Assembly (NCBI GenBank): GCA_023548195.1
Contig: JAJHZJ010000014.1
Span: 13,368,718-13,432,717, forward strand
Origin: Bettongia penicillata ogilbyi
Taxonomy: Eukaryota; Chordata; Mammalia; Diprotodontia; Potoroidae
Direction: 5' to 3'
Length of the DNA stretch: 64,000 nt
A program made the translations under genes and the position numbers. The notes under the pieces are model-generated. The model made no database searches and was not told the DNA's origin. It saw only the letters and a program-made list of their open reading frames with translations. Below, one piece after another: positions 24,100 to 36,234 of this stretch; position 1 is the first letter of the stretch, and each line of letters begins with the position of its first letter.

Positions 24100-24780
24100 T
24101 TAGACCTAAAATTATGGGGTCACAGCCCCCACAGACAATTTTAGTTTGTATCGATGTTTGTAAATATGAGTTTCCTGTATGAATAGTCAATGGGCAAAAC
24201 AAAGGATTCTCACTCTTAATGAGCACACACTGTAAGATATGAAATGGCTTATCCATAGACTTGGTGCCATCAACCTGAAGAGATAGATAAGAGTGTTAAA
24301 GACAGATAGATGGAGCAGGCAGGATGCTGGACGTGAGATATGAGATAAATTGCAGGATATGATCAGCCACAGACTATGCACTGATGCCTCCACCAAGCAC
24401 TCCCAACTACGTGACATTCCAAAGCTGTGCTCCCCTTTCCCCACTCCTGTTCTCTTTGCTTATCTGTATGACAAAGACATCTTGGGACTACCTGATATTC
24501 CAGAACTGGGCTTGCCCCTCCTCCTCCCCTTTTCTTGCTCCCCTTCCTTCTAATCCATCAGATTGTATATAGACCAGACACCTAGCCTGGCTAATTGCTC
24601 TGTCTCCCATGGGGAGAAGGGATCACCTCCCACGTGAAGTGGGTCTGGCTAGTTTTGTCTCTCCCATGAAAGCAGGCCAGTTGGGTGTGTCACTCCAATA
24701 AAACCCTCTCTTTAAATGGGAGACTGAGTGAATGCTTTCAGGACACTGGGACCCACATTACTTCTACTCATTCATAGAAG
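24100..24780 (+). mobile_element. LTR-like sequence (putative solo endogenous-retrovirus LTR)
   Basis: A TATA-like GTATATAGACC at about 24564 is followed about 130 bp later by AATAAAACCC at about 24697 and then GGGAGACTGAGTGAATG. This spacing and order resemble a U3-R-U5 layout. The composition is less AT-rich than the flanks. I do not see a clear TG...CA pair, target duplication or adjoining retroviral genes, so the limits are approximate. Confidence 0.35.
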
Positions 24781-26667
24781 TCCTCAGGGCTAGTCAAAAG
24801 ACACAGTCCACAGCAGCTCTAAGGATAGATGGGGTGAATAGGCAGCCTGTTCTCTGGAGTCCCTGTCAGTTCCCCTTATTTTGTAAACTTGTCAAGGTAC
24901 AAGCAACCATCTGTGAGGGCAAGGTTATCACCCCTGGAAAAAGGAACTTGTTTGGGTTATGGAGTTCCTAAACAATAAACTTGGCTTGCTGAGAATTTGC
25001 AAGTATATAGAAATGATATCTGATGATTGGCTTTTGCACAAGGACAAATTAAAACTTGAGATGGGAGTTGTGGTAAATTTCTCCCCAAGCTGTGATTAGT
25101 GAAACTTGCTATCTGATGTAAAAGTTGTTGGGACTGTAACAGATTGTGTTTTGAGTTGTCTGATGGATCATGATAATCCATCAATAATCAATAATCTACC
25201 ATTTGAGAGAAGTGCCACAAGCTACTCAGAGAGAATGTGACTGTTACAGGTAGAGGTCTTCATTTGGAAAAAAACTGGGGGGTACAATCATAGCCTCAAT
25301 CTAGAATGGGATTCTTCTGGCTCAGTTTCCCCACTGGGTTCCTTTGAAAAGGAATGTTTCCCACCTGACTATTCGAGTCTAGTTATGAGATGGTATTGAT
25401 AGTGCAAGGGTGGAAAATCATGATATTTCATCCTGTCACATTTGGTATAATCATGTCCCTGCTTCTTCCTTTATAGCAAAGAGCTGTAATCAGAGTAAGT
25501 GGTCAGTAAAAGATATAAGCACAATGCAAATATGTTAAATCTTGATGTTTTCAATCTGAATGTGTAGTCATTCTATCCCAAACCACTGAGTAAATTAGTA
25601 CTCCTGCATAAGCATGAGAAGGATTAAAGTCCTGGAACAGAATATTCTTTCTGAATGATATAGGAATAATTAGACAAAGGGAAAAGAAGTTTGTGAAATA
25701 AATGGACAAACGCAATGTTGAATTATTATCCCATAGACAAAAGCTGGGATAGATCTGAGCTATTATAATATAATGTGTGTTTAAGAGCTAAATTATTCAG
25801 TCTAAAATTATATTCCTTTCTATATCCTAAGCAACTTAACAAATGGGTATTTGGCCTAGTCATCTGCCTGTTACTCTGTGTGTGTGTGTGTGTGTGTGTG
25901 TACATATGTGTATATGAAATAAGCTCCTTAAATGTTTCAAAATGATGTAAGAATAATTGGGTATTGATACAAGTGATTAAAGAACTTAGCTGTTAATAGC
26001 TTATTAGCTGTTACAACAGAATGTTATTCTATTAGTTAGTGAAACTAAATCAGAAACATCTTCAATTCGGTTCAGAGAAGAAAATTTCAGTGCAGTCAAT
26101 TTCTTGGAGGGAGGCACCTTCTAGAATATAACTATCTATTTTGCCACTACTGGAATAAAAAAGACAGTGATTCTACCCAGTTCTGGTCTTTTCATCAGGA
26201 ATCCTTGAAATTCCCGTATTAAAGGTCCAGCCCCACAAGATTATGCTTCATCTTGCATGGTAAGTCATTTTTGGTTCCAAGTATTTATTTTTGCTATTTG
26301 TAATATCATATTCCATGACTGTCTCTTCATATGAAGAGCTGCAGTATAGTCTTGCATGTTATTGACCAGTTCCTTATTATTATGGTTGTTTGCTAATATT
26401 TTTGTTTGACCTGGAAACTCTGAATTTTGGGTAAGACGTTTCTGAATGTTTCCAACTTTGTGTTTCTTTCAAGAAATAACTGAGGGATTATTCCTATTTT
26501 GACTTTGTCCCAGGTTTCTAAAAGATTCGAGCAATTTCCTTTGGTTGGACAGAGATTTTCATGGGCTCTGATTCTTAATATTTTCTGTCCCTGTGACCTG
26601 TTTTCTACTTTTTTAACAGTATGCTACATTACTATAGTTGAAGTAGTATCTATTTTAAAGAAGCTGA
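24781..26667. other. Intron 3 sequence, no gene recognised
   Basis: Contains a (TG)n microsatellite at about 25877-25901. The rest is AT-rich and shows no repeat, exon or RNA gene that I can name. The stretch 24930-25470 could belong to the LTR-like element, but without supporting landmarks. Confidence 0.4.
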
Positions 26668-26683
26668 GATGTTTAAACTCTTT

Positions 26684-29583
26684 TTTTATTGGGGAGGAGG
26701 AGGCAGAGGGAGAATAGGGTTTTTTAATATGTAATTTACTTTTAGTATTCAACATTCACTTCCACAAGAATCTGAATTCCAAATTTTCATCCCATCTCTC
26801 CCCACCCCAGGACAGTGTGCATATCATCCAGCCTTTTCCCCAGTCTTTCTTCCCTTCTATCACTCCCACTTCTCCCATCCCCTTCCCCCACTCTTATTTT
26901 CCTGTAAGTCAAAATAGATTTCTATATCCCATTGTCTGTACATCTTATTTCCCAGTTGCATGCAAAAACAATTTTTAACATTCATTTTTAAAGCTTTGAG
27001 TTCCATATTCTCTCCCTTCTTCCCCACCCACCCTCATTGAGAAAGCAAGAAATTTGATATAGGTCATTCATGTGAAGCCATGCAAAACACTTCCATAACA
27101 GTAATGTTGCAAAAGACTAACCACATTTCCCTCTGTCCTGCTCTCCACTTATTTTGTTCTCTCCCCTTGACCTGTCCCCCTCCCCAATAGGTTTGCTTCT
27201 GATTATCCCTTTTCCCAATTTGCCATCCCATCTATTATCTTGCCTCTCCTATCTCCCTCTCTCCAACTTCCTACAGATTTCTATGCAGAATTGAGTGTTG
27301 TTCCCTCTTTAAATGAAATCCCATGAGAGTAAGGCTCACTTATTTCATCTCCTCTCAAGATCTTCCTCTCCAGTGCAAAAGCTCTTTCTTACCTTTATGT
27401 GTGATGATTTACATTCTACCTCTCTCCCAGTACATTCTTCTCAATGTTAAATTTTATTTTTTAGGTATTCTTTTATTTTCAACTCACCTCTGTCTACACA
27501 TACACACACATACTTATTTACATACATATATAAACACACATATACAGACATGCACACAAACACATAACATACACATACATATATTACACATACTATATAT
27601 ATATATTCCCCTCTAACTACCCTAATACTAACAAAGGTGTCATGAGTTATAAATATCATCTTTCCATGTAGGAATACAGACAGTTCAACTTTAATGAGTT
27701 CCTTATGGCTTCGCTTTCCTGTTTACATTTTCATGTTTCTCTTGATTCTCGTATTTGAAAGTCAAATTTTTCATTCACCTCAGGTCTTATCACCAAAAAT
27801 GCCTGGAAGTCCTCAACTTCATTGAAATTTCATTTATTCCCTGAAATATTATACTGAGTTTTGCTGGGTAGGTGATTCTTGCTTTTAATCCTAGTTCCTT
27901 TGACCTCTGGAATATCCTTTTCCAAGTCCTTCAATCTCATAAGTGTAAAAGCTGTTAAATCCTGTGTTGTCCTGATTGTATTTCCACAATACTTGAATTG
28001 TTTCTTTCTGGCTACTTATATTTTCTCCTTGACCTGGGAACTCTATAATATCCCAAGGAGTTTTACTTTTGGAGTGTCTTTCAGGAGGTGATCAGTGGAT
28101 TCTTTCCATTTCTATTTTTCTGGTTCTAGAATATCAGGGCAGTTTTCCTTGATAATTTTTTGGAAGATGATGTCTAGGCTCTTTTTTTTGATCATGCTTT
28201 CAGGTAGACCAATACTTTTTAAATTATCTCTCCTGGATTTATTTTACAAGTCAGTTATTTTTCCAATGAAATATTTCACATTGTCTTCTATTTTTTCATT
28301 CTTTTGGTTTTGTTTTATAATTGCTTTATTTCTCATAAAGCTTCCATCTGTTCCATTCTAATTTTTAAAGAACTATTTTCCTCAGTGAGCTTTTGGACCT
28401 TCTTTTCCATTTGGTCAATTCTGTTTTTTTAGGCATTCTTCTCCTCATTGATTTTTTTTGGACCTCTTTTGCCATTTTGGATTAGTCTATTTTTAACGAT
28501 GTTATTTTTTTCTCAGCATTTTTTTGGGTCTCCTTTAGCAAGCTGTTGACTTGTTTTTCATGATTTTCTTGCATTGCTCTCATTTCTCTTCCAAATTTTC
28601 CCTTTTACTTGATTTTCAAAATCCTTTTTGAACTCTTCCATGGCCTAAGACCATTTCATATTTTGGGGGGAGGTTTTGGCTGTAGGAGTCTTAATAACCT
28701 TGCTGTCTTCCTCTGGTTGTATGCTTTGTTTTTTCTCATCCAAAAAGATGGAAGGAAATACCTGTTCACCAAGAAAGTAACCTTCTACAGTATTATTTTT
28801 CCCCTTTCTGGAAATTTTCCCAGTCAATTACTTGACTTTTGAGCTCTTAATTAAGTGGAGGGTGTACTACCCCAGTTTTCAGAGGTTTTGTGCAGCTGTT
28901 TTCTGAGATACCTCTAGGGATCTGTAAGTTGGCAGTTCCTCCAAAGCAGCATATCAAAGGAGAGGCATTTACTCCTCTCCTGGCCTGCACTCTGGTCTAT
29001 GAGCAGCCACAAACATTCTTTTCTGCCCTGGAATTGTCAGTACAATTCTCTCTCTACAGCTCTGCCACACCAGCGCTCCTCCTTACCCCATGACCATCAC
29101 TCAAGATTGAGACTCAGAGCAGCCACTTGATTCTTCCACTGTCTGTAGATCGAGAGTTCCAGAAGTGGCCACCACTGCAGCAGTGGTTGCTCCTGCCCTG
29201 AGTCTGAAGGCCAACCATACTCCCCTGTCACCTAGGTGAGAGAGCTTTCTCACTGTTCTTTGAAGCTATTTTTAGTGTTTGTGGGTTAAGAAATCTGGAA
29301 ACCACAGCAGCTGCCAGTGTCCTGAGGCCTGTTCCAGTCTGGTCTGTGCCAGCACGGCCCCCACACACTGGGCTCCACTCTGCTTCGAGTCTGGTGTAAT
29401 AGACTCTTCCTTTCAGCCTTCCAGGTTGTCTTGGGCTGGAAATCTGTTTCACTCTGTCATTTTGTGGCTTCTGCTGCTCTAGAATTTGTTTAAAGTCGTT
29501 TTTTACAGGTATTTTAAGAAGTGTGGGTGGAGAGCTTGAGCAGGTCCTACCTTCTACTTTGCCATTTTGGTTCCTTCCCCACT
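26684..29583 (-). mobile_element. Full-length ORF1-only L1-type element with 16-bp target duplication
   Basis: Read on the minus strand, it starts near 29580 with GGAAGGAACCAAAATGGC, the family 5' end. There follows a 5' UTR of about 750 bp, then a broken ORF1 (28830 to about 27750), then the purine-rich tail with a CA/TA microsatellite (27490-27610). It ends in an A-tail at 26684-26690. Flanks are GATGTTTAAACTCTTT (26668-26683) and GATGTCTAAACTCTTT (29584-29599), 15 of 16 identical. No ORF2 is present, so the complete element is about 2.9 kb. Its last 40 bp look transduced. It lies in intron 3, same strand as PACS2. Confidence 0.88.
27750..28830 (-). pseudogene. L1 ORF1-type coding region, broken
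   Basis: The N-terminal frame reads ISRKGKNNTVEGYFLGEQVF, matching the ORF1 start of the 37.7-kb element (PRKGKKNKTIESYFLGEQMF). A stop follows after about 60 codons. Downstream, coiled-coil, RRM-like and C-terminal segments can be recognised only by comparison (complement of CAAAAAAAGAGCC, CCTGATTGTATTTCCACAA). ORF1 proteins are trimeric nucleic-acid chaperones needed for L1 mobility. This one is inactive. Confidence 0.75.
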
Positions 29584-29599
29584 GATGTCTAAACTCTTT

Positions 29600-30084
29600 A
29601 AGGAGTCATCCTTAGTAATTGGTTGAGTCAGAGGATCAGTTAACGATCTCAGTTAACTGGAAAATAATGTTAGTGACATCTAAGAAAATTTGCCATGCTC
29701 TTTGAGATTTCTTTTTGAGCCCATGTTGCTATTTTGTTGAACATGAATGCAAACAGAAGTGGAACCTATTTTTCATAATTATGTTTTTCTAAATTTTTTA
29801 TTATAAATAAAGCTGTGTTTCAATCATAAACCTGAATCACTGAATAATTCTGAATTAGATAAAGCTGAAAGTATTCACAGCTAGCAGAATTTGACTACAA
29901 TGACTCCATGGTTAATTTAATATTGTAAGTGGAGGAAAGGTTGCACTGAAGAAAAGGTGCAGGTGACCTGATGAAGAAATACAGTAGTCAAATGCCTTGT
30001 GGTCGTAGCAATTTTAACAGAGAATGAGGAGCCTTATAAATGAGATAAGAAGGGAAATCTTCAGTATTTGACTCAATATTTTCT
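29600..30084. other. Intron 3 sequence, no gene recognised
   Basis: AT-rich, no repeat or exon identified. It separates the ORF1-only element from the L2 remnant. Confidence 0.4.
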
Positions 30085-30865
30085 TTCTTCTCTAACACCT
30101 GCCCTCATACTAGAGGATTTCAATATACATGACACTCCTGCAAACACCCTAACTACTCAGTTTCTCAACCTATTCACCACCCATTCTCATGACCTCCTCC
30201 ACCACACAAAGATGGTCATCATACCTGTGATCTTGCTGTCACAAATATATACCATGTTCATGTTCAAAAAATCTGAAATCTCCTTATCTTGCTATAATCT
30301 ACTGTCTTTCTTCCTCTCTCTAAGCCTTTTCATATCAAAACCTCCAATCCCTCAACCCCTCAGTTCTTTCCCAGGCTATCACACGTTCACAAGTCATTCT
30401 ATCCTTTATTCTCCAATTTGACTCACAGCCCTTTTCTCTTAATTTCAAGTCCTTCATAGCCCTTTTACTTTTCCAGTCTTCAGACATCTCACTCCCCTAT
30501 GAACACACACTCTACAATCAGTGATACTGGCTTCTTTGCTGGTTCTTGCAAACGACATTCTATCACTTAACTCTAGCCATTTCCACCAGCTGTCTTCATG
30601 CCTAAAATGTTCTCTCCCATATCTGCCTCTTGATTTCCCCCAAGTCTCAACCAAAATCCCATATTCTACAAGATGTTTTTCCCAATCCCCCTTAATGTTA
30701 GTGTCTTCCCAAAGACTGTTTCTAAAGTATCCTGAATATATTTTGTTTACATGCAGTTGTTTGTTTAGATGTCATCTTCCCATCAGATTGCTCCTTAAGA
30801 GCCTTTCTTTGTATCTCTGGTGCTTAGCACCTCGTCATCACTTAATAAACGCTTGTTGATTTATC
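30085..30865 (+). mobile_element. L2 LINE: endonuclease piece joined to the 3' end
   Basis: One frame (30068-30421) contains ILEDFNIHDTPANTLTTQFL. This matches the 'GDFNIH' catalytic box of the L2 apurinic-type endonuclease, with Gly changed to Glu. From about 30440 the sequence is the L2 C-terminal/3' end ('TTCATAGCCCTTTTACTTTT', 'CAGCTGTCTTCATGCC', 'TACAAGATGTTTTTCCC', 'GCACCTCGTCATCACTTAAT'). The reverse transcriptase between them is missing, so this is an internally deleted copy. Confidence 0.75.
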
Positions 30866-31339
30866 TTGGTGCCCTCTTAAAACACTGCGACAGTGTATTT
30901 GAGAAAGCTAGGCTTCTCTATCTTAGTATCTTAGTTAGAAATTCTACATATGTAGTTTGTCCAGACAGATAAATAGGTAGATAAACATATACGTATGTAA
31001 ATATATATGCATTTATACTTAACTTGTTAGAAATAATTACCTGAACTAATATTTTCTTTCTTTATTGATTTTCCAGAAAAACTTTAGCATGAAAAATATA
31101 TCTTATATGTATTTTCTCCTTCACATGCATATTCTCTTTCTTAAATGGTTGAGTAAAAAAAAGATATGTTAACTCTATCAAGTCAAAAGAAATTCTCTCA
31201 TCAATAAAGGTTAAGCTGTGGAAAAGAAACAAATTGCTACAAATAATAGACATTTTAAGACTGAGAGAAAGTTCTAGAAACTGAAATGAAATACCAAAAA
31301 AAAAATTTAATTACAGCTTATTTAAAAGAATTTTATTAC

Positions 31340-31429
31340 CTGTAGTGAAAATGTTAGTGCAAGATCAGTTTCCACTTGTCCACTAGGGGGCAGCATAATT
31401 TCATGAGACCTCAATGTTCGTTTTGAGCC
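31340..31429 (-). CDS. PACS2: PACS2 coding exon 3 (residues 70-99)
   Basis: This 90-nt exon is exactly 30 codons, phase 0 at both ends, with acceptor TTTATTACAG and donor GTAATAA. It reads [20 protein letters not shown] then [10 protein letters not shown], a near-exact match to the PACS2 cargo-binding region. It sits between two RTE-tailed SINEs upstream (31655-32715) and an L2 remnant downstream (30085-30865). Confidence 0.95.
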
Positions 31430-31654
31430 CTGTAATAAAAAGCAAGAAAACCTGTCACCAGATAGAAAGGCAACAGCAGCCTCCTGATTGAGATGACATG
31501 AATCTAGTTATGAAAAAAAAAAGTTATATAGAGCAAAATCAATTACAAGCAAATTATTTTCTGAAATTCCATGTCAGAAGATTCACATCACTGTAACTAA
31601 TGGCTAACCAAGGTGATGTCTTTAAGATATTGAAAAAATCAATACACTAAATGC

Positions 31655-31860
31655 TGTAGTTTGTCCTTTTTTGAAGAGGATCATGACATCAGAAAGTTGA
31701 TGCCATGACTTGCAATTGAACTGAAGTGAGGCAGGGTTGAGCAAAGTCACTGGAGAGGACGAATTTCTCCTCCAGAGCCAGCTGGGTCTACGGTCAAGCT
31801 ATAGATGAGTTCAACTAGAGATGGACCTGGATGCAGTGCAAGACCTTGGCCTTTTCAAGC
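31655..31860 (-). mobile_element. RTE-tailed SINE, copy 1
   Basis: On the minus strand it ends GATGTCATGATCCTCTTC..GGACAAAC, which resembles the 3' end of the RTE LINE at 49385-52640 (GATGTCATTTTGGTCTTC..GAAGG). The body ('CTGGAGAGGACG', 'CTCCAGAGCCAGCTGGGTC', 'AGATGGACCTGGATGCAG') is shared with copy 2. Sharing its tail with a LINE implies mobilisation by that LINE, as known for RTE-dependent SINEs in marsupials. Confidence 0.65.
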
Positions 31861-32534
31861 TAAGGTCTTTCTCAGGATTACGATTAGGTAAGAAATGGGA
31901 CAAAGTATGGCCTCTTTCACCTAGTCCAAAAAAAAAAATAAATCTGGGAGGCGAAGACCCTTGGGATTTCTGCTCAAAACAGAAATAACTGCTATTTACA
32001 TTCACTTTGGGCCAATCAGGGCCCAAACAATGACCAAGTGGGGCTTGGCCTCAGACCTCGGTCAATCAATAAAGTGATTAATAAAGCAGAGTGATCTGGG
32101 TTTAAGAGGCATGGTCCTTAAGAAAGAAATCTAGCCTGTAAACCCCAAGACATCTTGCAAGGATTCAGCTAACAAAATTTACATTTCTTTGGGCAGAGTA
32201 CCTGCAGGTAAGGGTATGATACCCTAATGTGACTAGAGGAAGAGGGAAAAGAGAGGAAGGAGGAAAGGAGAGAAAGAAGAAGAGAGGAGGGAAGAAAGGA
32301 GAAGAAGAGAGGAGCTGCTTTGCCTAAATGGAACTGGCCAGTTGAGACCCAATGGGGCAGCCCATACTACTCACAGGTTGAAAAAAAATTCTCTAAGTTA
32401 TACAGAGAAAAATCTATTATACACAAATTACTTTCTGAAACTCCATGTCATATGAGATCCACATTATGGTAATTAATGTCTGACCAAGATGATGTCTTCA
32501 ATATGTCGAAACAATCAATCTACTAAATGTTACT
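31861..32534. other. Intron 2 sequence with a polypurine tract
   Basis: A GA-rich tract of about 85 bp (32235-32320) with almost no pyrimidines on the plus strand is the only notable structure. Otherwise no gene is seen. Confidence 0.55.
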
Positions 32535-32720
32535 GTTGTTTGCCCTTCTTTCTGGAAGAGGACCAAGGCATCAGGAAGATGATGCCATTATCTGCAAGTG
32601 AATTAGACTTAAGTGAGAATGTCCTCAACCTCACTTTCTCCTCTAGAGCCATCTGGGTCCAGTGGCAAGATATAAATCAGGATGACTGGAGATGGCCCTC
32701 ACATACTAAATGAGGACCTA
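32535..32720 (-). mobile_element. RTE-tailed SINE, copy 2
   Basis: Same family and orientation as copy 1 about 0.9 kb away: 'GAAGAGGACCAAGGCATCAG', 'GTGATGCC'-type box, 'CTCTAGAGCCATCTGGGTCC', 'AGGATGACTGGAGATGGCCC'. The 74-codon open frame here (32489-32713) is accidental. Confidence 0.65.
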
Positions 32721-32944
32721 CTAAATAAATCTGTACTTCAAAATAGTGCTGATCAAAATCTAGTGGTTTTACTGGAGCCCAAACGTGAAAATTTGGTCAA
32801 TCACTTATAACCAAAAATGCTGAAACCTTTACTGTCGTACATCCAATCACACAACGTTCCTACTCAGCTACCCTTCCCACTTCCTCCATTATAATGCCAT
32901 CAAGGGGGAAGCTGAGAAGCTGTTCTAGAAGTTTTCAATAGCCT

Positions 32945-33035
32945 TTCCTGAATGGCTTTTTTGCATGCAGAGATCTGTACTAGATTCCATACTGGGGAAA
33001 AAAGAATAAAAACATACTAATCACATAAGAGAAGA
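32945..33035 (+). repeat. Repeat family R copy, left part (split by the element at 33036)
   Basis: 'AGAGATCTGTACTAGATTCC', 'ATACTGGGGAAAAAAG' resembles the family 'ggcactgtgctaagcactggggatacaaag' segment. The expected continuation ('AAAGGAGCTCAGATTCTAAC') appears at 36258 on the far side of the inserted element. Confidence 0.45.
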
Positions 33036-33333
33036 TTCTTTTTTTAAAAAAAATCTTTTATTCATTTTAAATTTAAATACACAAAAAAAGAAAAAATTGT
33101 CATGTAAAGAGCAGAACACAAGAAAGGATTAAATATAAAATGATAAATTTTCATTTCAAGAAAACCTGTATGAAAAATACATTTGTTTTCAAACCAGCTT
33201 TTCTTTGCTTCCTTGTACGTTTTCTTTTGTCTTCTGTTGTGTACATTTTAATTTTACTTTTTCCCCCTCCCTCCCTCCTTCCCCTTCCACCCTATTCTAA
33301 ATAAAGCTACAATTAAACATGAATGTATAGACA

Positions 33334-33369
<36 letters not shown>

Positions 33370-36230
33370 CTCATACATATATATGTAAGACCATACTATG
33401 CACATTTCCATTTGTCATCTCTTTCTCTGAAGGTAAATACCATCTTCCTTTATAGTTCAAGTCTTTCCATGATTTTCTAAAACAACCAACTCATTGTTTC
33501 TTACAACTCAGCAGTATTCCAACACAATCACATTGTCTCTGAAATTGTCTATGGAAGTTTTTTTTTTTCCATTTTCAACATGCCTTATATTTTTGGCTAC
33601 ATTTGTTTTATTTACACAAGAAAATATTAATTTAAAATAATCAAAATTATCCATTTTACACTCTCATACTGCTAAATCTCCTTCCCTTACATTTCCCCCC
33701 ACCCCGATTTCCTTGAAATTCTTGACCTTTTGATCTTTCAAATGAACTTTGTTATAATTTCTTTCTAACTCAGTAAGGTTTTAGGTTTTTTTAGTGATTT
33801 AATTGGGATGGTATTGAATAGGTTACAATAAATATTAATCCAATTATTTAGATATGACTATTTTATAGAAAGTGTTTTATGTTTATGTTCATATAGTACC
33901 TGTGTTTGTTTTTGGCAGGCATATTCTCAGGTATTTTATACTGTCTAGCTATTTTTAAATAGTCTAAAATAATGAATATATTGCTAATACATAGTATAGT
34001 TTCCTTTTTTCTCTTTTGATTGAATCTATTTTAACCTTAATTTTAAGATCATGACTACTATCCCTGCTTTTTTTACATAATAAATTCTATTCTTACCTTT
34101 AATCTTTGTGTGTATCTCTTATTTTTATTGTGTTTCCCAAAAGCAACACACTGTTGAATTCAAATTTTTAATCTGCTGTTTCCATTTTGTGGGTAAATTT
34201 ATTTTTATAAATTTACATTTACATAATGTAAATGTAATTTTATATAATCCCATTTACATAAACTATAATTACTTGTGTATATTCCTCCTTATTTTTCCTC
34301 ACCATCTTTCTCACCTATTTACTCTATCCCTACTAATTCCTGTATTTTACTTCTACCTGCTACCTTGCTCTCCTAATTCCTTAACCTACCTCTTGTTGTA
34401 AGGGTCTCTCCCTTATCCTCCATTCCCACTCTATCCCCTTGCGTTCTTATTTCTTTCTGAATTTAGAAGACTTTTATACCCTATTCGATGTTGTTCCCTC
34501 TTTAACCCATTTCCAATAAGTTACCAGCACTACCCTCCCCCCCACAAGCTTATTCTGTATCAATTCTTACTTTTATAACTCATCTCTATGAGACAATTAC
34601 CTCTTTTTATCATTCTCTAGATTTTTTCAGAATTACCTCATCATACACAACTCAGCCTTTCCAATTACCCAAATAATGATGACAGTCCCAAGAGTACTGA
34701 CAACATTTTCACATACAAGAAGTAAATAATTTAACCTAAATGAGTCCTTTATAACTGGTCTTTAATGTTTACCTTATATTTTCTCCAGGACCTTATGTCG
34801 ATTTTTCTATTAAGACCTCCTGTTTTTATCACAAATACCTGAAAGTCTTTCATTTTTTTCATAAAGGATTATACTTAAATTTTCTGGTTAAGTTTCCCTT
34901 GGTCATAACCCCAGCTCTTTTGCTCTATGAAGTATAGTATTCCAAGACCCATGGCCTTTCAATTCAGAAGCTCCTAAGTCTAATGTAATCCTTATTGCAG
35001 CTCCTTATTTAAACTGCTTTTTTCTTGTTGCTTACAATATTTTCCTCTTAAGCTGGGACTTTTGAAACTTGGCAATGATATTCCTATAAATTTTCTTCCT
35101 GGAATCTCTTTTCAGGTGGTGATTGGTGAATTTTTTCTATTTATGCTTTGACTTCTTGTTCTAGAATTTCAGGGCAATTTTCCTTACTTCTTACAATATT
35201 CTATCAAGATTGTTGGTCATCATTTCCAGGCAGTCTGAGCATCTGTTTATTTCTCCTTAATCTGGTATCTTAGAAAGTCATTAGCTTCCCCTTGCTAAAT
35301 TCTAATTTTCAAGGAATTGTTTTCCTCATTTTTTATTCTTAACTTAAATTAGCTAACTTAAATTTTTTCATAACTGTCTTGATTTTCTTGGATTGCTCTT
35401 ATTTTTTTTCCCGCAATCTCTCTTACTTGATTTTGAAAGTCTTTTTAAAGTTCAAACTCTTCTGGGGCTTGGTACTATTTGACATTTCTCACTGAAAAAG
35501 TAAGTTTGTTTTTTATCTCCATTATCTTCCTCTGAATATGAACCCAGATCTTCTCTATCCCCATAGTAATTAACTATGTTTCAAGTTCTAGTCCCAAGGT
35601 GTGGGGAATGATGCCCCAACCCTCAGGTCCTTCTTATTATTATTTTCTGAGCTTGAGCTCTCCTCTCCACTCCTAAACCACAGCTAAGGCCCCCAAGTCA
35701 CTCTGTCCCACAAATGTTCTTGCTCCCTATTGTCTTTCAGGTAGCTGCAAACTATAGCTGTCCTCTCTGATCTGGAACTGAAACCAGGGACTCTGCCGCA
35801 ACCCTCTGCTACAGCACTCACCAGGAGTGTGCTGGATCCTTCTTCCCACAGCCACAGCCCAGGGCCAGTCCCGTCAGCATAGCTGTGCTTGGCATCTCTT
35901 GACAGCGGAAGGTCTTTCAATCTTCTCCTCCACTCAGTCTGTGAGGTGAAAGCTCCTGAGGCTGAGGCTGCCTCCCAACCCAGCTGCCCCAGGGTTTGTT
36001 GTTCGTTGATTCAGCCGTCAGCCTGGAGGTGGTTTGCACTTCAAGCCAAGCCTCCCAGCCTGGGACAAAAGGTTTTCAAGCTGTCTTTAGGAGGACAGTT
36101 GCTTTACCCCAACTTTTTTTTTTTTTTATTTCTGCTACTCTATGTTCCCTGTGAGGTGATATACTGCCTTTTTTTGTGGAGGAAATTTGAAGAGCCTAAA
36201 GTTTTCTGATCTACTCTGACATCTTCCCAG
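33036..36230 (-). mobile_element. Minus-strand L1-type, ORF1-bearing element, decayed
   Basis: The plus strand starts with a T-run (33038-33045), then the complement of a 3' UTR with a (TA)n microsatellite (33342-33370). Next comes the complement of an ORF2 end ('AGCAGTATTCCAACACAATC'), then of ORF1 ('TTTTCAGGTGGTGATTGGTG', 'AGAATTTCAGGGCAATTTTC'). It ends with the complement of CTGGGAAGATGTCAGAGTAG, the family 5' start. It splits a repeat R copy, and degenerate flanks ('AGAGAAGATTCTT' / 'AAAGAAGATGATTCTT') look like an old target duplication. ORF1 passes to an ORF2 tail without the reverse transcriptase. Confidence 0.65.
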
Positions 36231-36234
36231 AATT

